Source: Cyclobacteriaceae bacterium
Lineage (GTDB): Bacteria > Bacteroidota > Bacteroidia > Cytophagales > Cyclobacteriaceae
Assembly (NCBI GenBank): GCA_016787665.1
Contig: JAEUUC010000007.1
Location: 124,001-188,000, forward strand
DNA: 64,000 nt
Direction of reading: 5' to 3'
The notes under the pieces are model-generated. The model searched no databases. It had not been told where the DNA came from and saw only the letters and a program-made list of their open reading frames with translations. The position numbers were made by a program, and so were the translations under genes. Numbering within the stretch: position 1 is the first letter of the stretch; each line of letters begins with the position of its first letter. This document shows, piece by piece, positions 25,070 through 34,200 of this stretch.

Positions 25070-25756
25070 TCAATCAAACAACCTCAGATTTCCGAACTGA
25101 TCGGCCGGGGCTGTGGGCCGGATGGCCAGCGGGCTGTTGAAATTCAACTGTTGTATCTGCGGAGTTACCGGGTAGTGATCCATCAACGCAGCAGGGTAGG
25201 GTGTTAACCGCGAGAGGAGATCTTCCGCGGAGGCTTCCCCGTTCAGCCACACCTGCTCATCGCCCGGTTGTAGAATGGCCGGCATACGATCGGTCACCTT
25301 CTGCACTTCTTCGTTGGCCAGTGTGGTGATCAACCGGAACGTGTGCTGCATGTCGCCCGCGTCTTCAAATTCTTCCCACAGCGCGGCCATAAAAAATGGC
25401 TGCCGCGATTTGAGTGTAAACCGGTACGGGATCTGACCCTTTTTGCTCACCTTCTTCCAGGCATAGAAGCCATCGGCTAACACGAGGCAACGGCTGTTCA
25501 GGAGATTTTTTCGCAACACCGGCTTTTGGGCAATCGACTCGGCTTGAACATTGATGGAACGCTCGGCAAAATGATCATTCTTCACCCAGGCCGGGGGCAT
25601 GCCCCAATAAAAAAACGAAAGACCGCGCGGGCTGTGGTGGGTAATCACGGGCAATAAACAGCCCGGCCCCGCATTGTACACAGGCTCATAACCACTCCAA
25701 TCGACCTTCGATTTCCAGTCGGTGAGAGGTGCAGCGAGAGAATAGCGATCAATCAT
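25070..25756 (-). CDS. SRAP-fold protein (YedK/HMCES-like) lacking key catalytic residues
   Basis: A 228-residue protein of the SOS-response-associated peptidase family, whose active members crosslink to abasic sites in single-stranded DNA through Cys2. The fold markers RYS, YNAGPG, GLSFFYWG, NVQAES, DGFYAWKK and DRMPAIL are present. Compared with YedK, Cys2 is Ile (MIDRYS against the usual MCGR), the catalytic Glu of FYEW is Ala99 and the catalytic His before DRMP is Thr155; only Asn69 is kept. It should not form the thiazolidine crosslink. The gene overlaps the upstream hydrolase by 8 bp. Confidence 0.85.
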   Translation of the reverse strand: MIDRYSLAAPLTDWKSKVDWSGYEPVYNAGPGCLLPVITHHSPRGLSFFYWGMPPAWVKNDHFAERSINVQAESIAQKPVLRKNLLNSRCLVLADGFYAWKKVSKKGQIPYRFTLKSRQPFFMAALWEEFEDAGDMQHTFRLITTLANEEVQKVTDRMPAILQPGDEQVWLNGEASAEDLLSRLTPYPAALMDHYPVTPQIQQLNFNSPLAIRPTAPADQFGNLRLFD

Positions 25757-26672
25757 GGGTCAGGAACTGCAAAGCGCGCTCTTCGGACCAATATACGCCA
25801 TTGCGGTTGAACTGCACGAATCCACAATGCCCACCGCGGTCAGGATACTCCGTCATGATGTTAGTACTTGTTGCGCGCGGGTAGCATGCAGGACTCAGGA
25901 ACGAGTCGTTGCGGGCGTTAACGAGTAGCGTGGGTAGGGCGATGTTCGGCAGAAACCCCAGTGCGCTGCAACGGGTATAGTAATCCTCGGCACCGGCAAA
26001 GCCATGAACCGGGCCCGTGTACTGTTCATCGAAGTCGCGTAGTGTTTTGATGCCGGCCAGCTTTTGGATGTCTAATTCAGGGAACTGAACAGCTTTCGCT
26101 ATCACCTTGGCTTTAAGGTGACGAAGAAACCGTTGGGCATAGGGCCAATTCCCGGGCCGACTAATAGCATCGCAACTGCTCGACAAATGAAGCGGCACGG
26201 AAAAGGCAACGGCTTTTTTCACGGCAGGTGCCAGGCCGGGTTCGCCCATAAACTTGAGTGTGAGGTTGCCGCCCAGGCTAAAACCGATGAGGCTGATATG
26301 GGCATAACGACTGGCCGCGTGATTCACCACCAGTCGAAGGTCATCCGTGGCCCCGCTGTGATAGAAACGCAGTTGGCGGTTGATCTCTCCGCTGCATCCG
26401 CGGTAGTTCCATGCCAGCACATCGAAGCCCTGGGTTAACGCGTGCCGAACCATTCCGAGAATGTACGGCCGTTGGGAGTTTCCCTCCAGACCGTGAGAGA
26501 TGATAACCAAACGCGGGTTGTTGTTTTCGTACCAGTCGAGGTCGAGGAAGTCGTCATCCGGAGTGTTGAGGCGTTCGCGCCTGAACAGCCGGGGCGGTAC
26601 ATGCCTCAGCAGAGCCGGGTAAATCGTTTCCAGGTGATGATGAAACAGGAGGGAGGGAGCGCGGTAGGTCAA
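25749..26672 (-). CDS. YheT-like alpha/beta hydrolase
   Basis: A 307-residue alpha/beta hydrolase of the YheT/ABHD1 group. The nucleophile elbow is GFSLGGN at about residue 130, the oxyanion region SHGLEGNSQRPY near 58, and the late acid and histidine regions lie in VNARNDSFLSP and GGHCGFVQF. Substrates of the group are esters; the specific one is unknown. The start is a TTG at 26672, as no ATG is near. The AT-rich 88-bp gap upstream holds an inverted repeat. Confidence 0.88.
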   Translation of the reverse strand: MTYRAPSLLFHHHLETIYPALLRHVPPRLFRRERLNTPDDDFLDLDWYENNNPRLVIISHGLEGNSQRPYILGMVRHALTQGFDVLAWNYRGCSGEINRQLRFYHSGATDDLRLVVNHAASRYAHISLIGFSLGGNLTLKFMGEPGLAPAVKKAVAFSVPLHLSSSCDAISRPGNWPYAQRFLRHLKAKVIAKAVQFPELDIQKLAGIKTLRDFDEQYTGPVHGFAGAEDYYTRCSALGFLPNIALPTLLVNARNDSFLSPACYPRATSTNIMTEYPDRGGHCGFVQFNRNGVYWSEERALQFLTHD

Positions 26673-26682
26673 TTTGAGGTTT

Positions 26683-26757
26683 ATGATTTTCGATTTTTTT
26701 GATTTTCAATTTTTGGTTTGCCGCGTGGAACCGATCAGGACATTAATCGAAAATCAT
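26683..26757. repeat. Perfect 13-bp inverted repeat in an AT-rich gap
   Basis: ATGATTTTCGATT at 26683-26695 is the exact reverse complement of 26745-26757, with 49 bp between. Inside the left half the motif GATTTTCRATTTTT occurs twice in tandem. It fills the gap between the DinB-like and YheT-like genes. The arms could form a hairpin in the transcript; no T run typical of a terminator follows. Confidence 0.5.
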
Positions 26758-26760
26758 TGG

Positions 26761-27273
26761 TCAAAAATCTGAAATTAGTTTAACATGAGCCAGGTGATGG
26801 TCGCCATGCCAGGCATACATGCCCATGAGTGTTTCCAGCGAAACCACCTTGCCGGTTTGAGGGTGCGTAAAAGTCCGCTGGCGCTCAGCTGCGGTAAGTG
26901 CTTTCAAAAGGGTTACCCATTTGGCGTGCAGGGCGTCCAGCAGGGTAAGCGATACGGCCACATCCATCCGGGTGTCCGGAGTTTCGGCCCAGGGTTTCTC
27001 CAGATACGCCTTAATGGTCGGGGCATCCTCAGTAAGAGCCCACTTCGTGCGGATGTAGGCGTGGGTGTGACTATCAGCCACATGGTGTACCACCTGACGA
27101 ATGGTCCAGCCGCCTTCGCGGTACGGGATATTCCATTGCGCTGGCGTCAGCTTTTTAACTTCGGCAGCCAGCCGGTGGGGCAGGGTTTCAATACGCTGGA
27201 TGAACGAAGCCAGTTCTTCGGCTGAATAGACGTCACGGGTGGTGAATTTGCCGATCGGGTATTGTTTATCCAC
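26761..27273 (-). CDS. DinB/YfiT-like putative metal-dependent protein
   Basis: A 170-residue four-helix-bundle protein of the DinB/YfiT group. Candidate metal ligands are the histidines in VVHHVADSH (about residue 65) and the pair in AWHGDHHLAHV near the C-terminus, arranged as in YfiT/BstA. Related proteins act as thiol transferases or hydrolases; none is shown for this organism. Gaps of under 90 bp on each side carry only AT-rich sequence. Confidence 0.88.
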   Translation of the reverse strand: MDKQYPIGKFTTRDVYSAEELASFIQRIETLPHRLAAEVKKLTPAQWNIPYREGGWTIRQVVHHVADSHTHAYIRTKWALTEDAPTIKAYLEKPWAETPDTRMDVAVSLTLLDALHAKWVTLLKALTAAERQRTFTHPQTGKVVSLETLMGMYAWHGDHHLAHVKLISDF

Positions 27274-27320
27274 GGGTTAATTTTCAATGGTCAATTTTTC
27301 AATTCTCGATGCCGAACTTG

Positions 27321-28127
27321 TCATCCGCTGGTTGCGTCTCTTAGTTCTTCTTCCGTGTAGCCTTTGTGCAACTTAACCGGAGCTTTTTTCTTCTTGCGTT
27401 TTTTGCGAACCCGGATGTTCGTGAGTTCGATAATCAATGAAAAAGCTACGGCAAAATAGATGTAGCCTTTTGGTATTACATAATGCAGGGCTTCGAGGAA
27501 GAGCATGAAGCCGATGAGGATCAGGAACCCCAGCGCGAGTACCTCCATGCTGGGGTGCTTCTGAATGAATTGGCTGATGGGGCCTGCGAAAAACATCATC
27601 ACAATGACGGACACAATCACGGCCATGATCATGATAATGACCTTGTCGCTGTCGACAATACCCACGGCCGTCAGGATGGAGTCGAAGGAGAAGATGATAT
27701 CCAGGAGAATAATCTGAGCAATGGTGCCGGCCAGTGTCACGGTGACTTTCCTGGCACCGTCTTCTTCCTCTTCGCCCTCCATCTCATGATTGATTTCAAG
27801 AGTCGACTTGGCGATGAGAAACAGGCCGCCAAAGCCCAGGACCAGGTCGCGCCCGCTGACGTCTTGCGCCTGCGCCATCAGCGAATTGGCCGGGATGGTG
27901 AACAAGGGTTCCGTAAAGCCAATGATCCAGGTGATGAAGAGCAAAAACAGGATGCGCATACCCATAGCCAGCATAAGCCCGAGGTTGCGGGCTTTTTTAC
28001 GCTGGTGCAACGGCAGTTTATTCGAGACAATGGAAATAAAAATGATGTTGTCAATGCCGAGTACGATTTCCAGGAAGCATAGCGTGAGGAACGCTAGCCA
28101 GGTGTCGGCTTTCAGAAAAATTTCCAT
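27321..28127 (-). CDS. TerC family membrane protein
   Basis: A 268-residue protein with seven helices. The TerC signatures LEIVLGIDNIIFISI (about residues 19-33) and IILLDIIFSFDSILTAVGI (about 137-155) carry the conserved intramembrane Asp/Asn residues. Family members are implicated in tellurite resistance and metal (manganese) export. The C-terminus is a Lys/Arg-rich tail (about residues 238-252). It lies downstream of a strong terminator and is probably transcribed on its own. Confidence 0.93.
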   Translation of the reverse strand: MEIFLKADTWLAFLTLCFLEIVLGIDNIIFISIVSNKLPLHQRKKARNLGLMLAMGMRILFLLFITWIIGFTEPLFTIPANSLMAQAQDVSGRDLVLGFGGLFLIAKSTLEINHEMEGEEEEDGARKVTVTLAGTIAQIILLDIIFSFDSILTAVGIVDSDKVIIMIMAVIVSVIVMMFFAGPISQFIQKHPSMEVLALGFLILIGFMLFLEALHYVIPKGYIYFAVAFSLIIELTNIRVRKKRKKKKAPVKLHKGYTEEELRDATSG

Positions 28128-28160
28128 AACAGACTATCGACTGATCAACGGGATTAGGTT

Positions 28161-28215
28161 TAAAAAGAATCCGCGCCCTGCGGGAGGGTTCGATGGGGAA
28201 CCGGGCAGGGCGCGG
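28161..28215 (-). terminator. Intrinsic terminator of the six-gene operon
   Basis: On the minus strand an 11-bp GC-rich stem (28205-28215 with 28171-28181; CCGCGCCCTGC arms) encloses a further 5-bp stem and is followed by TTCTTTTT. It lies 22 bp after the stop of the large secreted protein. Confidence 0.9.
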
Positions 28216-28237
28216 ATAGGCATAAAGACGTAAACGA

Positions 28238-31200
28238 TTAGTGCACGATGATGACCTTCTTGCGCACCGGTGTACCCTGGATACCCTCTAACTGCAGCAG
28301 GTACATGCCGGCCGCCAGGTTGCTTGTATCGATGGTCTGTTTCGTTTCACCGGTTGGAATGTTGCCGGCTTCCAGTACGCGACCCAGTTGATCAACCATA
28401 CGCAGGCGGATGGGTTGGTCAAACTTGGCGGGCAACTCCACCGTCAACTGCTCGTTGGCCGGGTTCGGGTAAGCGAGCACATCTTCGGGCAGCAGGTCCT
28501 CCAGGCTGGTGACAAGGTCTGGCTCAGGCAGCGTAAAGCCGATTGGTCTGCCAGTTTCATACAAAACGGCTTGCAAAACGTCTTTGCTGTTCCCTTCTGT
28601 CCTTTGCACAAAGATGCCAATTGATCCGAATCCAGGAGTAACAAGGTTACGCGTTGACCATGTTACTTCTGGCAAATCAATAAATCCGCCCGGAGCGAGG
28701 TTACTTGGAATCAAAAGGCCAGATGGTGATGGAAGGACATCCTTTGCGACATAAACAAACTGCGAACTTCCGCTCGCGCCCAATAGAGCAGCGTCAGTAA
28801 TCTGCTTTTCCATCACTACTGTGAAAACGCGTACCCCCGCCAACGGCAAGGTGAAAGTGGTACTTGAATTCGTTACGCGAATGTTGATTTTAACTTCGTT
28901 GCCGACCTTCGAGATGTTTGCTGTGAGTTTTACTGCGGACGGTGTCAAGACCCTATTATCGAACGCTTTAATGAGCGACAGGGAGTCAGGTTTGGCAGTT
29001 GCCGAGCCATCAACCATATAGACCGATGGTTGCACTAGGCCATACAAGGCAGCACGTGAATTGTGTACCGGTTCGTTTAGTGCATTGACAGGATCAGCAC
29101 CGGGGAAAGCCGTGTGATACATCACTTTCACTAGCTCCGCTCGATTGAAATTACGGAACAAGCGGTTGAAGTTGGCCGCATTGGGGATATTCGGAGGATT
29201 GCCGGTGAAGGAGGAGTTCGTAAAACCTTCTACAAGTACTACGCGACTACGTTCACCGATGAATACATTATCAAAAGCAAAGCCCGGATTTCGACCTTGA
29301 TTTGTGGCGTATGCAACTCGGAAAGTAATATTTGACTTGCCAATCAAATTATCAATCGCAAAAATGCCCTTTCGCCAGTCAATGGGCCCGGTCCAACCGC
29401 GGTCACCTGTTGCTTGATTACCGGGACTATTTGCGATACCGGTGGCATTGTACCAATTTATTCCTGCACCCACATCACCAACGACCACCCAGCTATTATC
29501 ATCTTCAATCCGACCATTTTCGTTGTACTGGAGTACCGCGCCATCCAAACCAACTGATGCTCGTGACCAATGCTCTAGCGAAAACACCGGCCGATTGGCT
29601 GATGAGAAGTCAAAGCATGGACTTAGGACCCATGAACTTTCATTTGCCTTGCCAGTCACATTATTTGGAAACAGCGGAGCGGAATTGTTTAGTCCAGTTT
29701 TCCAGATGCGTCCTGAGCTACCGCTCCGTGAACTATCCGCAACGCCCGGCAAACCGGTCAGCCATGTTGAATTTGTCCCGCCCGTAATCCAACTGCCGGC
29801 ACCGGATTCAAAGTTCTGGTCGTAAGCGTTTGTTTCGGTAATGGCCGAGAACGTAGGAACGATAAATACCGGCTTTTGGACAACATCTACACAACCTGCG
29901 GCTGTTCTTGCAGTCAACTCAACGATGTCCGTGCCATCGTTGCTGTAGTTGACGGTAGGCGTAGACGTACCTGTCCCGGAAACTCCTGCAACATTTAGTG
30001 AGTTATTCACACGAAAATTCCAGGAATATGTTGCAATCGGAATGGCAACCGGAAGTGTCTGTTCGAATGCAAAAAACTCCGTGGCGGAATTTGTTGTCCG
30101 GCAGGGGTCTTCCCATCTAAAATTGATCTTGGGTTTAGGATTGATTGTAAGTTGCTCTTGCCCGGTGTACACGCAACCGTCCGTGGTGGTCATGGTCACG
30201 GTGATGGTTTTGGAGCCGAGATTTGCAAACTTGTGGTGAGGGAACAAGTAGGTATTAACCGTGTTGCCGCCATTGGTGTTTGGAGGGATGGCTCCGCTAC
30301 CCGGGGCGAGGTTCAAACCATCACTAAAATTCCAGGCCGTGCTGGCAATATTTGTGCTGTTTGTCTCTACCGAAAATGAGGTGGACGGGCCTGTTTGAAC
30401 AACAGAGATATTACGTAAGCGCGAAAAAATCTGATCGCAGGAATCCAGTGGCTGAACGATGGGTGTGATCTTTGGGAAAACGCGGAATGGTGTGGTGGTA
30501 AAATTTGAGCAGCCTGCCGAATTCGTATGGTCGAATCGGAGCGTGTAGTTGGTTGGATCCGGTACCAAATTCGTTGGCGTCAAAAAGGCTTGGCCACCCG
30601 CGCTAATCAGCGATCCAGTTGGTACGTTGCTCGCATTTGCCCCTGTAACAGTCCATGTTCCGGTAGTGACGGCTACCCCTCCATCCGAACCCCGGAAACT
30701 GACCAAGGCGCCCGAGGTACAAATTCTTAATGGATCTTGATCTGCGGTAATCGCCAAGGATGGTAGGCCTTTAATGGTGGTGGTGATGGGTGTGCGTGCG
30801 CTGGTACACCCCGCAACAGTGTTCGTGACCTCGTGGGAAAAAACAGCTGCAGCCGTATTCGTGATTCCCAGAGTTGAGATATCTGCGGCTGTTGGATTGT
30901 TTTCATCCACGAGATTGATCACAGCAGGGCTACCTGCGAGATACCATCGGATATCAGCGCCCGGTACACCATAATTAAGGTTATTCACCGTAGTGCCGAC
31001 ACAATACTGCCGGCTGGCATCTGTAAAATTCGGCACTGGGGCTGCAGGTATTGCTTTCACAATCACACTGAGCTCAAGCGCTTGCGTGCCCGAAGCAGAT
31101 TGTCTGTTACTCTCGCATCCATTAATAACCTGAGTAACATAAAAATTGGTTGTAGCCGCAGTATTAGGATCAGTTGGAGGGGTAAAGACATTGCCTGTTA

Positions 31201-34200
31201 CAGGTGTTCCAGTTAGGGCCGAATTAGAGTACCATCGATACTCATTCGGTGATGTTAGCGCTGGCGAAGCAACAAAAGTGCCCAAGGGCGTGAGCGCACA
31301 GGTTTCAGGGCTAGTACCTCCTGCTGACACGATATTGGCACCTGTCAATGTTGATGGGCGGCCAAATACCTGGACCGCTATTGGGCTTGAAGTCCCGGAG
31401 CACCCGGTGGCGGGGTTTTTATAGGTGTACGTTATGTTAACCGTTCCGGGGCCTGCCACAGCCGGATTGAACGACCATACCCTCGGGGTGCCAACGGAAG
31501 AAGATACGATCAACGCTGCAGAGCCATCATCAAAAAAGTCATCCAGTACATTATCAGAATTTGGTGGTGTGCCGGTCAAAGTCACAGGTGCATCGTCAAC
31601 GCAGAACTCCGCGTCCGGGTCTGCGATGGTAAGCGAAGGAATGGGTGCTGCATTAACCGTAACCCATTGGTAAGTATTGAATACGAAAAAGTTTCCGTTA
31701 ACTCCACAGGGCACCCCAGCCCCGGGGTTACAAATGGCAAAACCGATGGGTATCTGTCCGCCAAAGGCATTGATGACCGGGCCATACGCGGGTAAATCTG
31801 GATCAAATGTTGTATTGTTTGGTGTAGTAATCCGAACGAAATTGCTCAGATCATAATAGACGAAATAATCAAAACTCCAACCGGTAGCGGGTATAAGACC
31901 TGCGGCAGTCGTACGTTGATCAATAAAAGCTTGATCAACGGAGAGCCCGGTGGCGTTAGGATCATTAGAGCAATAGGCTGGGTTTAGTCCGTTTATTCCT
32001 GAGGTGTAAACCGTAAAGTTTTTGATACTCACAAACTGACTTCCGGCACCATTAGTGTGGGTGTAGGTGATTGGGTAATTGCCGGAAGACAATGAGTTAG
32101 GCGTAAACCGGTAGCGACCGGAGACGAACGTGACGCCACTACCCGAAAATACGTTTGTCGCGGCCGTAATTCCCTCGCTACCCGTGAGGTTAACGGGGGC
32201 ACTGTTGATGTTAAAACTTACGGTACCCGGTGCTACCGCAACCCCTCCGGAGAGTGCCTCCACAATAAAGGAGACGCTGGCCGGTGGTGATGCTTGTGAG
32301 GCACTAACCGAACCGAGCACGGCACCGGCCGCCACACCGGAGATGTTCAATGATCCGCCACTTCGCGTGATATTTACGGTTCCCGTTGCTGGAGGGCTGA
32401 CAGTGCCCGGATGCGGATGGCCAACCTGAAGGCCGGCCATTGTAATGGTATTCGTGTTAGCCGTTCCATTCAAGTTAACGCTGAACTGAACAATGTTAGC
32501 GCTCGGGTAGGTATACCCCGAGGGAGCCGATAGGTCGGCCCCTCCACCCACGGCAGCCCCGGACGTTATCGCTTGGTTGAACACAAAGCCCGAAGGCAAA
32601 GCAATTGAAAACGTGTACGTTCCGTTGGCACCCGAAATACCAGCGGGGTCAGTTTCCGTAATCACAATGTTGCTCAGCGGTTGAAAGGCAATTCCATAGA
32701 ATATGGCCGGTGTTGTCCCGGGCGTGATGGTTGATGCTGGGCTATTCACCGTAATGTTCCCGGTGGCATCACCTCCGAGCGCGTCCCCGTGAGCATCGTC
32801 AGATGCCGTAATGGTATATGCTCCTGATAGACTTAACCGCAGGTCGGTCCAGCTAAACTGCCCACCAACCAGGTTCGGACTCAACGTGGTGCCACCAAAC
32901 GAGGTGAGTGTGCCGGGACCGCTTTTGGTCAGGTCAATTTGTCCGGTAAAATCAACATCCTGATTATTCAAACCGTCAAATGCTCGCACGGTGGTGGCAA
33001 AATTGGTGGCCACGTTTACGTTGGCTGGCAGCGTGGGACTAAAAACAAGTTTTGTGGCGACTACGTCAATCAGGTTATTGCCCGGGGCCGTTGTCGTGGA
33101 AGCCCAGGTGCCAACGGCTGAGAAACCCGATCCACTTGTGTTGGCGGTAGCACCTGTGATGGAGAGTACAATTTGGTAATTGTCAACAACCGAAGCGAGG
33201 AATGTGGCTCGGACCATGAGGTTGCGAATTCCTCCATCGGTCGTGGTTATGGGCGCAGATGGTGTGAAAGTAACCGAGGTAGTGGCTGGATTATCAACGG
33301 TTTGCTCCGTGCCCGGAATCTCCGTATTCGTGTCATCATCAAAAAGTGCGATTTGCCGAATGTAGTTTGGACTGGGAAGTGAGATTGTTAACGAAGTCAG
33401 GTTAGTGCCCTTATCATCTGGATCGGATGCGCCTCCTCCATCGCGAAGCTGGTAGGTGGCTAACCTCGTGCTTAGATTTAAATCGGTGTTATTTATTGTC
33501 GAGGCTTGCCGGGTTCGGTAGGGAATTAAAGTAGTTGCGGTGGCTGTGAGAGTGATGTCTGAGTTTTGGGATGTACCAAAGGTAAACGTGCGGTTGATGG
33601 AAAGACTACCCTTGGAACCGGTGATTGTGATGTCGGCTTGGGTTGGATTAACCGTTACTGCGGTGGTCGCGGGCGTTACTCCACTTGAAACATCAACCAC
33701 CAAATAGTAGTAGACCAATGTGGAACCAATAGACTCTGATAAGCCGCCAAAATTTCCATCCGGGCTGCCATCACTTGCAATTTGGGATCCAACTGAACCG
33801 GTTGTGGTAGACCGATACAAATACTCATCGGCAAATGTAGGGTCTGTGCTACCCGTGCTAAAATCGATAACCGAAATGGTTTGAGTGCCATTGGAGAACA
33901 CCGAAAAACCCGCGAGAACCTGAAGGGTAGATCCAGCCGATAGCAATGTACCCGGAATGACCGGAGCAGTTCCGGCTGTAATTTCCGCAAACGTGGCAGT
34001 GAGCGCCAAAAAGCTGTAGTTGGTGCCTGTAGCTGAACCCGTAACACCTCCGCTAGAGACGGTCACGTTAGTTGCCGTGATCGAAGGTTGAATCGCGACA
34101 GTCGCTCCCGCCACGGCCGGATCAACAGTAACCACGAGGAAGTAGTGAGATGCGGTTGTTGTCAGGTTTTCCGATAAACCGGTAATAGCAATTTGTGTGG

